This document shows, piece by piece, positions 18,041-27,534 of a stretch of DNA of 64,000 nucleotides; within the stretch, counting starts at the first letter, position 1; every line of letters begins with the position of its first letter. The DNA is from Mycolicibacterium arenosum (GTDB taxonomy: Bacteria > Actinomycetota > Actinomycetes > Mycobacteriales > Mycobacteriaceae). Location of the stretch: assembly GCF_024320865.1 (NCBI RefSeq), contig NZ_JANDBD010000012.1, positions 180,792 through 244,791 of the forward strand, written 5' to 3'. Made by a program: the position numbers and the translations under genes. The notes below the pieces were generated by a model. The model ran no database searches. It saw only the letters and a list, made by a program, of their open reading frames with translations, and was not told where the DNA came from.

Positions 18041-18898
18041 ATGGCGAACACCTTCCCGCTGGGCCCATTCACCGTTCACCGCGTCGGCTACGGCGCCATG
18101 CAGTTGCCGGGGCCGGGCGTTTTCGGCCCGCCGCGTGACCACGACCAGGCGATCGCCGTGCTGCGGCGCGCCGTCGAACTCGGCGTCGACCACATCGACA
18201 CCGCGCAGTTCTACGGGCCGAACGTGGCCAACGAACTGATCCGCGAGGCGCTGCACCCATATCCGGAGAACCTGGCGCTGGTCAGCAAGGTCGGCGCGCG
18301 GCGCAACGAGAAGGGCGAGTGGACGGCGGCGCAGGAACCCGACGATCTGCGCGCGGACATCGAGCAGAACCTCGCCACCCTCGGCACGGACCGCCTGGCT
18401 GCGGTCAACCTCCGCATCCACAGCGGCGATCCCAGCAGCGTGGGTCCCGTCGACCGCGACCTGTTCGACCGCCAGTTGACCGCCATGATCGCCGCGCGCG
18501 ACGAGGGATTGATCGCCGGCATCGGGCTGTCGAGCATCTCGGTCGAGCACCTGCGGATCGCGCTGGACCGCACCGAGATCGTCACGGTCCAGAACGCCTA
18601 CAACCTGGTGAACCGCGAGTCGCAGGACGTCTTGGACCTCTGCGTCGAGCGCGGCATCTCCTTCGTGCCGTTCTTCCCGCTCGGGTCGGGCTTCTCCGCC
18701 GACAACCCGGTGCTGGGCAACGCCGCGGTCAAACAGGCCGCGGCCGATCTCGGGAAGACCCCGGCGCAGATCGCGCTCGCGTGGACGCTGGCGGCCGCCC
18801 CCAACGTGCTGCTGATCCCCGGCACGTCGTCGGTGGCGCACCTCGAGGAGAACCTCGACGTCGCCGACATCGAGCTGCCCGCCGACTTCACCCCCTAG
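18041..18898 (+). CDS. Aldo/keto reductase
   Basis: 285 residues behind a very strong ribosome site (GGAAGGAGGT). The (beta/alpha)8 AKR fold is marked by GYGAMQL, HIDTAQFYGP, IGLSSIS and the NADP-binding end PIPGTSS-like block LLIPGTSSVAHLEENL. The catalytic tetrad is visible: Asp53, Tyr58, Lys83 and His127. The enzyme reduces aldehydes or ketones with NADPH; the substrate is unknown. It sits alone, converging with glpK 4 nt away. Confidence 0.88.
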   Translation: MANTFPLGPFTVHRVGYGAMQLPGPGVFGPPRDHDQAIAVLRRAVELGVDHIDTAQFYGPNVANELIREALHPYPENLALVSKVGARRNEKGEWTAAQEPDDLRADIEQNLATLGTDRLAAVNLRIHSGDPSSVGPVDRDLFDRQLTAMIAARDEGLIAGIGLSSISVEHLRIALDRTEIVTVQNAYNLVNRESQDVLDLCVERGISFVPFFPLGSGFSADNPVLGNAAVKQAAADLGKTPAQIALAWTLAAAPNVLLIPGTSSVAHLEENLDVADIELPADFTP

Positions 18899-18902
18899 GG
18901 GT

Positions 18903-20420
18903 CTAGTCGACGTCGACCCAGTCGAGGGTGCGCTGCACCGCCTTCTGCCACCCCGCGTAGCCGGCGTCCCGTTGCTCGGAGGACCACGCCGGGGTCCAGC
19001 GCTTGTCCTCCTGCCAATTGGCGCGCAGGTCATCGGGATTCGCCCAGAAGCCGACGGCAAGCCCGGCCGCGTAGGCCGCACCCAGCGCCGTCGTCTCGGC
19101 GACCACGGGCTTGACGACGTCGACACCCAGCACGTCCGCCTGGATCTGCATGCAGAGGTCGTTGGCGGTGATGCCGCCGTCGACCTTGAGCACCTCGAGG
19201 TGGACGCCGGAGTCGGCCTCCATGGCATCGACGACGTCGCGGCTCTGGTAGCAGATCGCCTCGAGCGTCGCCCGCGCCACGTGCGCGTTGGTGTTGAACC
19301 GGGACAGCCCGACGATCGCCCCGCGCGCGTCCGACCGCCAGTACGGCGCGAACAGCCCGGAGAACGCGGGCACGAAGTAGACGCCGCCGTTGTCCTCGAC
19401 CTGGCGTGCCAGCGCCTCACTCTGCGCCGCGCCGCTGATGATGCCGAGCTGATCGCGCAGCCACTGCACCGCCGAACCGGTGACCGCGATCGAACCTTCA
19501 AGCGCGTAAACGGGTTTCGCGTCACCGAACTGGTAGCACACCGTCGTGAGCAGACCGTTCTGCGACCGCACGATCTTCTCGCCGGTGTTCATCAGCAGGA
19601 AATTGCCTGTGCCGTAGGTGTTCTTGGCCTCACCCGCAGCCAGGCACACCTGCCCGACCATCGCGGCCTGCTGGTCCCCGACGATGCCCGTTACCGCGAC
19701 CTCGCCGCCGAGCGGCCCGTCGACGAGCGTCGTCCCGTACGGCTCCGGCGACGACGACGGCTTGATGTCCGGCAGCATCCGGCGCGGAATCCCGAAGAAC
19801 GACAACAGTTCATCGTCCCAGTCGAGGGTCTCCAGATTCATCAGCATGGTGCGGCTGGCGTTGGTCACGTCGGTGACGTGGACCCCGCCGCGTGGTCCGC
19901 CGGTCAGGTTCCACAGCACCCAGGTGTCGGGGGTGCCGAACAGCGCGTCGCCCTTCTCGGCGGCCTCGCGAACCCCGTCGACGTTCTCGAGGATCCACTG
20001 CACCTTGCCTGCGGAGAAGTAGGTGGCGGGCGGCAGCCCGGCCTTCTGCCGGATGACGTCGCCGCGTCCGTCGCGGTCCAGCGCCGACGCGATGCGGTCG
20101 GTCCTGGTGTCCTGCCAGACGATCGCGTTGTAATACGGCCTGCCGGTGCGCCTGTTCCACACCAGGGCCGTCTCACGCTGATTGGTGATGCCGAGCGCGG
20201 CCAGGTCGTCCGATGCCAACCCCGTCGAGTTGAGTGCCGACATGAGCACCGACGCGGTGCGTTCCCAGATCTCGACGGGGTTGTGCTCGACCCAGCCCGC
20301 CTTGGGCAGGATCTGCTCGTGCTCGAGTTGGTGGCGTCCCACCTCGGCACCGTCGTGGTCGAAGATCATGCACCGCGTGCTGGTGGTGCCCTGGTCGATT
20401 GCTGCGACGAAGTCGGCCAC
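18903..20420 (-). CDS. glpK: Glycerol kinase
   Basis: 505 residues from GTG 20420. It phosphorylates glycerol to sn-glycerol-3-phosphate with ATP. Both FGGY-kinase signatures are visible: the N-terminal phosphate loop IDQGTTSTRCMIFDHDG and, in the C-terminal half, LARATLEAICYQSRDVVDAM and LKVDGGITAND. EHEQILPKAGWVEHNP and TNQRETALVWNRRTG are glycerol kinase-specific. The length is normal. Equivalent to Rv3696c, which also follows the RDD/SpoIIM block in M. tuberculosis. No glycerol facilitator gene adjoins it. Confidence 0.95.
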   Translation of the reverse strand: MADFVAAIDQGTTSTRCMIFDHDGAEVGRHQLEHEQILPKAGWVEHNPVEIWERTASVLMSALNSTGLASDDLAALGITNQRETALVWNRRTGRPYYNAIVWQDTRTDRIASALDRDGRGDVIRQKAGLPPATYFSAGKVQWILENVDGVREAAEKGDALFGTPDTWVLWNLTGGPRGGVHVTDVTNASRTMLMNLETLDWDDELLSFFGIPRRMLPDIKPSSSPEPYGTTLVDGPLGGEVAVTGIVGDQQAAMVGQVCLAAGEAKNTYGTGNFLLMNTGEKIVRSQNGLLTTVCYQFGDAKPVYALEGSIAVTGSAVQWLRDQLGIISGAAQSEALARQVEDNGGVYFVPAFSGLFAPYWRSDARGAIVGLSRFNTNAHVARATLEAICYQSRDVVDAMEADSGVHLEVLKVDGGITANDLCMQIQADVLGVDVVKPVVAETTALGAAYAAGLAVGFWANPDDLRANWQEDKRWTPAWSSEQRDAGYAGWQKAVQRTLDWVDVD

Positions 20421-20538
20421 AGTGTCCCTTCCCCGGTCGGTACGCTCCTGCCCTCCGGTTCGTCCATCATGGCCTACCCGACTCCGGCGATCGGCAGAAC
20501 GTCACCTCGTCGGCCCGGCCACCGCTAGAGTCCGCAGG

Positions 20539-20937
20539 ATGCCGTTCATCACCGCCCGTGCGATCCGCGGGGTCGCAGCCGTCGTCGCGATCTCCGCCGC
20601 CGTCCCGCTGGTGTTGAGCGCCGTCGCCTACGCCGAACCCGCTCCCGTTCCCGACCCCAACGGGCTGCCCGTCGCCCCCGTTGTCGACCCGCGCGCCGAG
20701 TGCGAGAACCCCGACTTCGGGGGCGTCTTCGTCACCGTCAGCGCCGAGCACTCCGAGTGTCAGTACATCGTCGAGGGCCAGTTCTACTACGACAATTACG
20801 ACAACGGCGCGTACACCGGAACGCTCGTCTATCGGGACGGGGCCAGGGTGCCGACGGAACGGCCGGTGATGCCGGGGACGTTGACGATGCCGGGCGGCAG
20901 GCCGGCGCCGGTCATCGTGTTCCCCGGCCAGTTCTGA
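20539..20937 (+). CDS. Small secreted hypothetical protein
   Basis: 132 residues from ATG 20539, 7 nt after a TAGAGT -10 box (20526-20531), hence probably leaderless. A Sec signal peptide is clear: Arg residues, a hydrophobic core (GVAAVVAISAAVPLVLSAV) and a likely cut after AYA at about residue 32. The mature protein of ~100 residues has two cysteines (AECENPDF, HSECQY), which may form a disulfide, and ends in a Pro/Gly-rich segment. No family recognised. Confidence 0.7.
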   Translation: MPFITARAIRGVAAVVAISAAVPLVLSAVAYAEPAPVPDPNGLPVAPVVDPRAECENPDFGGVFVTVSAEHSECQYIVEGQFYYDNYDNGAYTGTLVYRDGARVPTERPVMPGTLTMPGGRPAPVIVFPGQF

Positions 20938-20956
20938 CCCGGCATCCGCGACGTCC

Positions 20957-21718
20957 ATGATGGATGACGTGGACACGCGCACAATCGACATCGCCACCAT
21001 GCCGCGGGGTGGTCCGACGGCCTCGTGCCTGGATCGCGCGCTGCAGACCGACCGCCTCGAATACCTCGATCGCGACGACGTTGACGCCGCAACCAAGCGC
21101 AGCGTCATCCGCGCCCTCGAACGCACCGGCGAGTTGTTCGGCAACCACGAGAGATTCGCGCACATCGCGCTCGACGAAGTCGCAGACCTACCCGACCCGC
21201 GCATCGTCGAACTCGGCGCGGGCCACGGGGGCCTCTCGGCGAGGCTGCTCGAAGCCCATCCCACCGCGCGTTTGACGGTCACCGACGTCGAACCGGATTC
21301 CGTCGCCGCGATCGCGGCGGGCGAGCTGGGCGCGCATCCGCGGGTCACCGTCCGGGTTTTCGACGCGACGTCCATCGACGCTGCCGACGACGCCTTCGAC
21401 CTCGCGGTGTTCGCGCTGGCCTTCCACCACCTGCCGCCCGCCGCAGCGGCGCGGGTGATCGCTGAGGGCACCAGGGTCGCGACCAAGCTGCTCATCATCG
21501 ATCTGCCCCGACCGCCGGCCCCGCTGCATCTACTGCGGTTGGCGACGATGCTGCCGTTCGCGCCGTTCATCCCGTTCGTGCACGACGGCGTGATCAGCTC
21601 GCTGCGCACCTACAGCCCGTCGGCGCTGCGTGCCCTGGCCGCCCACGCCGGCGCCGACATCGAGCTGCGCGGCGGGCTGATGAGCCCTCAGGTCGCGGTG
21701 GCCACGCGCGCTCGATAG
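20957..21718 (+). CDS. Class I SAM-dependent methyltransferase (Rv3699-like)
   Basis: 253 residues; ATGs at 20957 and 20960 are both usable. Motif I of the SAM-binding fold is IVELGAGHGGLSARLLEAHP (residues ~78-97), with the acidic residue after strand 2 in LTVTDVEPDS and motif post-I FDLAVFALAFHHLPP. The N-terminal DRLEYLDRDDVD...KRSVIRALERTGELFGNHERFA is conserved in the Rv3699 group. The acceptor is unknown. It is 19 nt downstream of the secreted protein gene and may be co-transcribed. Confidence 0.82.
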   Translation: MMDDVDTRTIDIATMPRGGPTASCLDRALQTDRLEYLDRDDVDAATKRSVIRALERTGELFGNHERFAHIALDEVADLPDPRIVELGAGHGGLSARLLEAHPTARLTVTDVEPDSVAAIAAGELGAHPRVTVRVFDATSIDAADDAFDLAVFALAFHHLPPAAAARVIAEGTRVATKLLIIDLPRPPAPLHLLRLATMLPFAPFIPFVHDGVISSLRTYSPSALRALAAHAGADIELRGGLMSPQVAVATRAR

Positions 21719-21776
21719 GAATCACGGCGCGCCAAACGGTGGTGTGGGCACGGGACTCCTGCGCCAATGGACCGTC

Positions 21777-23096
21777 GTGACCGTTGCCGACACGACATCA
21801 GACCGGACGCCCCCCGCACCCTCTGCGCCCAGCTCGCCGACAACCCTGCGTACCGCACTGCTCGCCAGTCTGGTCGGCACCACGATCGAGTGGTACGACT
21901 TCTTTCTCTACGCGACCGCCGCGAGCCTGGTGTTCAACACCGCCTTCTTCCCGGACCAGAGTTCGTTCGTGGGGACCATGCTGTCCTTCGCGACGTTCGC
22001 GGTCGGCTTCCTCGTCCGGCCGATCGGCGGGTTCGTCTTCGGCCACGTCGGTGATCGGATCGGCCGCAAGCGCACCCTCGCGCTGACGATGTTCTTGATG
22101 GGTGGCGCGACCGCGCTGATGGGCGTGCTGCCGACGTCGGCACAGATCGGCATCCTCGCGCCGATTCTCCTGCTGCTGCTGCGGATCGTGCAGGGCTTCG
22201 CACTGGGCGGCGAGTGGGCGGGGGCGGTGCTGCTGGCCGTCGAGCACAGCCCGCAGCATCGGCGCGGGCTTGCGGGCAGCATCCCGCAGGTCGGGCTGGC
22301 GCTCGGGTTGGCATTGGGCACGGGCGTGTTCGCCCTCCTGCAGGTCGCCCTGCCGGATGACGCCTTCTACTCCTACGGCTGGCGCATCGCGTTCCTCATC
22401 AGCATCGTGCTGGTGATCTTCGGTGTCGTGGTGCGCCTGAAGGCCGCCGAGACACCCGAGTTCGAGAAGGTGCGCACCGACGACGACCGCGCGGGAGTCC
22501 CCGTCAAGGAGGTGTTCCGGCCGCCGGTGCTCAAGACCACGGTGCTGGGCATGCTGTCGCGGTGGGGTGAGGGTGCCGCGTTCAACACGTGGGGCGTCTT
22601 CGCGATCGCGTACGCCACCGGCACGCTGCATCTGGCGCGGATCCCGGTGCTCGTCGCAGTGACGGTTGCGGCGCTGCTGATGGCGGTGCTGCTGCCGGTG
22701 TCGGGCCTGCTCGCCGACCGCTTCAGTCCCAAGGTCGTGTACGGCACCGGTATCGCGGCGTACGCCATCCTGGTGTTCCCGGTGTTCGCGCTGTTCGGAA
22801 CCGGTGACATCGTCTGGTTCACGGTCGGGATCGTGCTGGTGTTCGGCGTCGTCCACGCCTGGTTCTACGGTGCGCAGGGCACGCTGTACGCGTCGCTCTA
22901 CCCCGCGCGGATCCGCTACACCGGGCTGTCGACGGTCTATCAGCTATCGGGTGTCTACGCATCGGGTCTCACCCCGCTGATCCTGACGGCGTTGATCGCG
23001 GCGGGCGGCGGGACGCCGTGGCTGGCCTGCGCCTACCTCGTCGCCACCGCGGCGATCGCCGTGCTCGCGACGTCCCGATTGACGCCGCTCGCCTAA
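21777..23096 (+). CDS. MFS transporter, metabolite:H+ symporter (MHS) family
   Basis: 439 residues from GTG 21777; a GTG at 21744 is also in frame. MHS hallmarks are TTIEWYDFFLYATAASLVFNTAFFPDQS at helix 1, RPIGGFVFGHVGDRIGRKRTLALTMFLMGGATALMGVLPT, and LRIVQGFALGGEWAGAVLLAVEHSPQHRRG. Relatives import shikimate (ShiA), citrate, alpha-ketoglutarate or other organic acids with protons. The substrate cannot be inferred from the neighbours. Confidence 0.85.
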   Translation: MTVADTTSDRTPPAPSAPSSPTTLRTALLASLVGTTIEWYDFFLYATAASLVFNTAFFPDQSSFVGTMLSFATFAVGFLVRPIGGFVFGHVGDRIGRKRTLALTMFLMGGATALMGVLPTSAQIGILAPILLLLLRIVQGFALGGEWAGAVLLAVEHSPQHRRGLAGSIPQVGLALGLALGTGVFALLQVALPDDAFYSYGWRIAFLISIVLVIFGVVVRLKAAETPEFEKVRTDDDRAGVPVKEVFRPPVLKTTVLGMLSRWGEGAAFNTWGVFAIAYATGTLHLARIPVLVAVTVAALLMAVLLPVSGLLADRFSPKVVYGTGIAAYAILVFPVFALFGTGDIVWFTVGIVLVFGVVHAWFYGAQGTLYASLYPARIRYTGLSTVYQLSGVYASGLTPLILTALIAAGGGTPWLACAYLVATAAIAVLATSRLTPLA

Positions 23097-23136
23097 CTCC
23101 CGACGTTCGCGGACGCGGGTCACTACGCTCTGGTGC

Positions 23137-24615
23137 GTGGGCGATGACGTAGGGCAGACGGCCTTCACCAGGGCTCACCGCCAGGAGTACCGGCGCAAGG
23201 TCGCGCTGTCCCTCGACGTGTTCGAGACGATGCTGTCCCAGTCGAGCTTCGAGTTCGACAAGCCCATGACGGGCATGGAGATCGAGTGCAATCTCGTCGA
23301 CGCCGATTACCAGCCTGCGATGACGAACGCGGACGTGCTCGCCTCGATCGCCGACCCGGCGTATCAGACCGAATTGGGCGCCTACAACATCGAATTCAAC
23401 GTGCCGCCCCGACCGCTGCCCGGCCGGTCCGGATTCGAACTGGAGGCGGAGGTCCGCGCCAGTCTCAACGCCGCCGAGTCCAAGGCCAACCTGGACGGCT
23501 CGCACATCGTGATGGTGGGCATTCTGCCGACGCTCATGCCCGAGCACCTGTCGGGCGACTGGATGAGCGAGGTCAGGCGCTACCAGGCGCTCAACGACTC
23601 GATCTTCACCGCACGCGGCGAGGACATCGTCATCGACATCGACGGGCCGGAGCGCCTGACCCTGCAGTCGGCGACCATCGCCCCCGAATCCGCTTGCACC
23701 AGCATGCAATTGCACCTCCAGGTGTCACCGGCGGATTTCGCGCAGTACTGGAACGCCGCGCAGGTGCTCGCGGGACCGCAGCTGGCACTCGGCGCGAACT
23801 CCCCGTACTTCTTCGGTCACCAGCTGTGGGCGGAGACCCGCATCGAACTGTTCGCTCAGGCCACCGACACCCGGCCCGACGAGCTGAAGACGCAGGGCGT
23901 GCGACCGCGAGTGTGGTTCGGGGAACGATGGATAACGTCGATATTCGACCTGTTCGAGGAGAACGTCCGCTACTTCCCGTCGCTCCTACCCGAACTGTCC
24001 GACGAGGATCCCGTCGCCGAACTGGCCGCCGGGCGCACCCCGAGACTGTCCGAACTGCGGTTGCACAACGGCACCATCTACCGGTGGAACCGCCCGGTCT
24101 ACGACGTGGTCGACGGTCGCCCGCACCTTCGCGTCGAGAACCGCGTACTGCCCGCAGGCCCCACCGTCGTGGACATGCTGGCGAACTCGGCCTTCTACTA
24201 CGGCCTGCTGCGGGCACTGTCCGACGAGGACCGCCCGGTGTGGACTCAGCTGAGTTTCGCTGCGGCGGAGCACAATTTCGTCACCGCCGCCCGGCACGGC
24301 ATGGATGCGCAGCTGTACTGGCCCGGTCACGGCCACGTCACGCCCGACGAACTGGTGCTGCGTCGGCTGCTGCCGATGGCCCACGAGGGGCTGCGCAAAT
24401 GGGGCGTCGCCGCCGAGGTGCGCGACCGCTTCCTGGGCGTCATCGAGGGCCGAGCCATGACCCGCCGCAACGGGTCGACGTGGCAGGTGGCCACGGTGCG
24501 CGCACTGCAGGAGTCGGGGCTGGCCCGGCCGCAGGCGCTCGCCGAGATGCTGCGGCTGTACTGCGAACGCATGCACAGCAACGAGCCGGTGCACGTGTGG
24601 GACGAACCGGCGTAA
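23137..24615 (+). CDS. Glutamate-cysteine ligase-like (GCS2 family) protein (Rv3698-like)
   Basis: 492 residues from GTG 23137, 7 nt after a TACGCT box (23124-23129), so probably leaderless. The N-terminal MTGMEIECNLVDADYQPAM and YNIEFNVPPRPL and the central ESACTSMQLHLQV block fit the carboxylate-amine ligase (GCS2) fold, which joins glutamate to an amine with ATP. It is longer than YbdK-type ligases and differs from EgtA encoded later in this window. Equivalent to Rv3698. The substrate is unknown. Confidence 0.78.
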   Translation: MGDDVGQTAFTRAHRQEYRRKVALSLDVFETMLSQSSFEFDKPMTGMEIECNLVDADYQPAMTNADVLASIADPAYQTELGAYNIEFNVPPRPLPGRSGFELEAEVRASLNAAESKANLDGSHIVMVGILPTLMPEHLSGDWMSEVRRYQALNDSIFTARGEDIVIDIDGPERLTLQSATIAPESACTSMQLHLQVSPADFAQYWNAAQVLAGPQLALGANSPYFFGHQLWAETRIELFAQATDTRPDELKTQGVRPRVWFGERWITSIFDLFEENVRYFPSLLPELSDEDPVAELAAGRTPRLSELRLHNGTIYRWNRPVYDVVDGRPHLRVENRVLPAGPTVVDMLANSAFYYGLLRALSDEDRPVWTQLSFAAAEHNFVTAARHGMDAQLYWPGHGHVTPDELVLRRLLPMAHEGLRKWGVAAEVRDRFLGVIEGRAMTRRNGSTWQVATVRALQESGLARPQALAEMLRLYCERMHSNEPVHVWDEPA

Positions 24616-24713
24616 CACTCACCGAACGGGCAGTCATCCACCCACCCGGACGGCCCCGAACAGCGCCCGATCGGAGCGCGCGCTGGCGGGTCCCGACGCC
24701 ATAGCGTCAACCC

Positions 24714-25538
24714 ATGCTCGACCAGCTGTCCGTCCGAGTGCGTCGTCGCTCGGGTCCCCATGTCGCTCATGCGATGTGGAACACGTTGTGCACGAATCGA
24801 TTCTGCACTTCGCGCAGTGGCGGCGTGCTCGAGGTGGCGCACGACCTGAGCCCAGACGAGCTCTCCGACGATCTCGCCGAGCTACTGGCCGTGGAACTCG
24901 ACGACACCGGGGTGCTGCGCGGTCAACCGGAGTTCGAAGCGGTGTTCGCCGGTGTCGTCGAATCCACCATGGCCGATCGCGACGAGGCGTGGCACCGGTT
25001 CTATCTCAACTCGGTGCGCCGCCTCGAACACGAGGATGCGGCGTTCGCCCCCGTGCACGAACACGCCGCCTCGCTCGTCGTCGGATCCGAGATCGTCGAC
25101 CTGGGTTCGTGTTTCGGATTCTTCCCGCTGCGCCTGTCGGCGGCGGGACATCGCGTCACCGCCACCGATCTCAGCGGTCCGACGATGGACCTGCTCGAGC
25201 GGATGAGCGCCCGCCTGCACCGACCGGTGCACACCATCGGCTGCAACGCCACCGACGTACCGCTGCCGGACGGTGCCGCCGACACGGTGACGGTGCTGCA
25301 TCTGATCGAGCACCTCGACGCCGGCACCGCGGGCGCGGTTCTCCGGGAGGCCGTCCGGCTGGCTCGCAGGCGGGTCGTCGTCGCCGTGCCGTTCGAGGAC
25401 ATCCCGCGGGCCTGCTACGGGCACGTCCAGCGGTTCGACGTCGACGCCCTACGGGTGATCGCCGACGCGTGGCGCAGCGTCGGCGTGCGCGCCGGAGTGC
25501 ACGAATTCCACGGCGGCTGGCTGATTCTCGACCGCTAG
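24714..25538 (+). CDS. mftM: SAM-dependent methyltransferase, probable mycofactocin glycan methyltransferase MftM
   Basis: 274 residues from ATG 24714, 6 nt after a TAGCGT -10 box. The N-terminal region (RFCTSRSGGVLEVAHDLSPDELSDDLAELLAVELDDTGVL..., EAWHRFYLNSVRRLEHE) fits the actinobacterial MftM family; the SAM fold starts at EIVDLGSCFGFFPLRLSAAGHRVTATDLS. MftM of M. smegmatis methylates the oligoglucosyl chain of mycofactocin and its gene lies near mno, as here. The identification rests on remembered family features and this context; the core mft genes are not in the window. Confidence 0.72.
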   Translation: MLDQLSVRVRRRSGPHVAHAMWNTLCTNRFCTSRSGGVLEVAHDLSPDELSDDLAELLAVELDDTGVLRGQPEFEAVFAGVVESTMADRDEAWHRFYLNSVRRLEHEDAAFAPVHEHAASLVVGSEIVDLGSCFGFFPLRLSAAGHRVTATDLSGPTMDLLERMSARLHRPVHTIGCNATDVPLPDGAADTVTVLHLIEHLDAGTAGAVLREAVRLARRRVVVAVPFEDIPRACYGHVQRFDVDALRVIADAWRSVGVRAGVHEFHGGWLILDR

Positions 25539-25556
25539 CGTCCTTCCGCGAACGCT

Positions 25557-26213
25557 CTAGATGAGGCCGCGCTTGCTGGCGGCGTAGACGGCCTCGGCGC
25601 GACGGCTCACCTCGAGCTTGCGCATGATGTTGGAGACGTGGAACTTCGCGGTCGTCGCGGAGATGTAGAGCTTCTCGCCGATCTCGTGATTCGACGACCC
25701 GGTGGCGAGCAGGCGCAGCACCTCGAGTTCGCGATCGGTCAGCTGCTGGCGAGGCTCGTTGCGCCCGTTCAACGACCGGACGACGGCTGCGGCACTGCGG
25801 GCGTCGAACGCGCTCTCCCCCGTCGACACGGCCCGGATCGCGCGCACCAGTTCGGTGGTGTCGACGTCCTTGACGACGTAACCGCGGGCCCCCGCATGCA
25901 CGGCGCGCACCACCAGATCCTCGTCGAGGAACGTGGTCAGCACCAGCAGTCCGAGCTGGGGATGCGCAGCGGACAGCTTGGTGCACAACGACAGTCCCTC
26001 GAAGTCCGACCCGGTGGAGAGCTTGAGGTCGAGTAGCACGACGTCGGGTGCCATCGCCCGGACCACCGCCTCGGCCTCGCCCTCCGACGACGCCTCCCCG
26101 ACGACGATCAGGTCGTCCTCGCGCTCGAGAACCGCCCGCAGGCCCTGGCGCAGTATCGCGTGATCGTCGACGAGGACGAGTCGGATGCAGCGGGTCGTGG
26201 TGTCAGCCGTCAT
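25557..26213 (-). CDS. mnoR: NarL/LuxR-type response regulator, probable MnoR
   Basis: 218 residues. The receiver domain holds the acidic pair Asp16-Asp17 and the phosphoacceptor Asp62 (VVLLDLKL). The C-terminal LuxR HTH is LTDRELEVLRLLATGSSNHEIGEKLYISATTAKFHVSNIMRKLEVSRRAEAV. Its start overlaps the end of the kinase gene by 11 nt, and both follow an alcohol dehydrogenase gene. In M. smegmatis the equivalent pair MnoSR activates mno and related alcohol-oxidation genes. A shared motif before both dehydrogenase genes is the likely binding site. Confidence 0.85.
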   Translation of the reverse strand: MTADTTTRCIRLVLVDDHAILRQGLRAVLEREDDLIVVGEASSEGEAEAVVRAMAPDVVLLDLKLSTGSDFEGLSLCTKLSAAHPQLGLLVLTTFLDEDLVVRAVHAGARGYVVKDVDTTELVRAIRAVSTGESAFDARSAAAVVRSLNGRNEPRQQLTDRELEVLRLLATGSSNHEIGEKLYISATTAKFHVSNIMRKLEVSRRAEAVYAASKRGLI

Positions 26214-27534
26214 GGCCGGCTCCTTCTGATCGATGAACCGGAATGGTGGTCACGACGCGCACCCCGCCGATGCGCGACCGCTGCACCTCGAAGGTGCCGC
26301 CGTACTCCCTGGCCCTGGCCCGCATGTTGGCCAGTCCGCGGTGATGTCCGTCGACGTCGTTGGCCTCGGCCAGCCGCAGGGCCAGCCGGAGCCGCTCCGG
26401 ATCGCCTGTACCGTCGTCGGATATCGCCAGCTGCACGGCCGTGGGCCGATAGCTCAACCGCACGATCGCGCGACTTCCGTGCCCGTGCATCGCCGTGTTG
26501 AACAGCGCCTCGCCCGCGATCCTCAGCAGGGCGTGCTCGATCTCGCTGGGCAATTCGATCGCGGTGCCCGAGACCCGCAGCGAGATCCGCAGATCGTCCG
26601 GCATGTGCACGGTCGCGAGCTGTTCGAGCAACTCGGGCAGGCTGGACCTGTCGGAGTGCCCCGGATGGTTGAGCGCGTAGATCGCCGAGCGCAGCTGCTC
26701 GACCGCCGACCTCGTCAGCTCCTTGGCGAGGTCGAGCCGCGACGTCACTCCGGAGCCGGGCCCGGCCTCGCTGCGCGCCACCTCGATCTGCATGCCCGCT
26801 GACAGCACGCACTGCGTGACGCTGTCGTGCAGCTCGCGCGCGATGCGGTGCCGTTCCGAGTCCAGCACCTGATGTCGTTGCGCCGCATCGAGTTCCCGCT
26901 GCGTGGCGAGCAGCTCGCTGTACCGCGCCTGCGACTGCGCCAACAGCGCCTGCGACGTCTGGAACAGCGCGCAGTTCTGCAACGCCACCGCGGTCTGGCT
27001 GCTCAGGATGCGCATCACCGTCTCGTCGGTGCCGTCGAGCGTCCGATGGCTGGGCGTCCACGCGGCGAACGCGCCGATGACACCGCCGTCGAGTTCGATC
27101 GGGACGTGCGCGTGGTGGCTCTCGATGACCGGCAGGCGGAACTGCGCGAGCTGGCCGCGCAGCACGTCGTTGAGCCGGTTCAGCACCGCGTCCGGAAGAT
27201 GCGACCCCGGATCGCGCGCGCCGGCCAGCCCCTCGAACGAGTACGCGACGCCGTCCGCGTCGAGGATCAGGTGCCGGGGCCGCGCCTCGGGCAGCGCGCC
27301 GTCGGCGAGCGCTAGGAGCACCCAGTCCGCGCCCAGATGGGTGCGCGCCGCCTCGGCGACGGCACGCACCAGCGGCTCGGGTCCGCGTGTCGTCTGCACC
27401 AGCGCGCGCGAGATGTCGTCGAGGGCGGCGACGACGCGTTCGGTGCGTTGCGCGGCGACCCGGAACTCGGGGTAGAACGTGCCCTTGCCGGACCGGACCC
27501 CGGTTAGCCGGTCCAGATCCGGTGCGGACGTCAC
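26203..27534 (-). CDS. mnoS: Sensor histidine kinase with GAF domain, probable MnoS
   Basis: 443 residues from GTG 27534, which overlaps the TGA of the dehydrogenase gene (GTGA). No membrane helix is seen, so it is probably cytoplasmic. A GAF-like sensor region (LVRAVAEAARTHLGADWVLLALADG... to TVMRILSSQTAVALQNC) is followed by the HisKA_3 phosphoacceptor ERHRIARELHDSVTQCVLSAG, an N-box region (RIAGEALFNTAMHGHGS) and the ATP lid (ISDDGTGD, HHRGLANMRARAREYGGTFEV). It probably phosphorylates the regulator encoded next. The signal may be an alcohol or aldehyde. Confidence 0.85.
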   Translation of the reverse strand: MTSAPDLDRLTGVRSGKGTFYPEFRVAAQRTERVVAALDDISRALVQTTRGPEPLVRAVAEAARTHLGADWVLLALADGALPEARPRHLILDADGVAYSFEGLAGARDPGSHLPDAVLNRLNDVLRGQLAQFRLPVIESHHAHVPIELDGGVIGAFAAWTPSHRTLDGTDETVMRILSSQTAVALQNCALFQTSQALLAQSQARYSELLATQRELDAAQRHQVLDSERHRIARELHDSVTQCVLSAGMQIEVARSEAGPGSGVTSRLDLAKELTRSAVEQLRSAIYALNHPGHSDRSSLPELLEQLATVHMPDDLRISLRVSGTAIELPSEIEHALLRIAGEALFNTAMHGHGSRAIVRLSYRPTAVQLAISDDGTGDPERLRLALRLAEANDVDGHHRGLANMRARAREYGGTFEVQRSRIGGVRVVTTIPVHRSEGAGHDG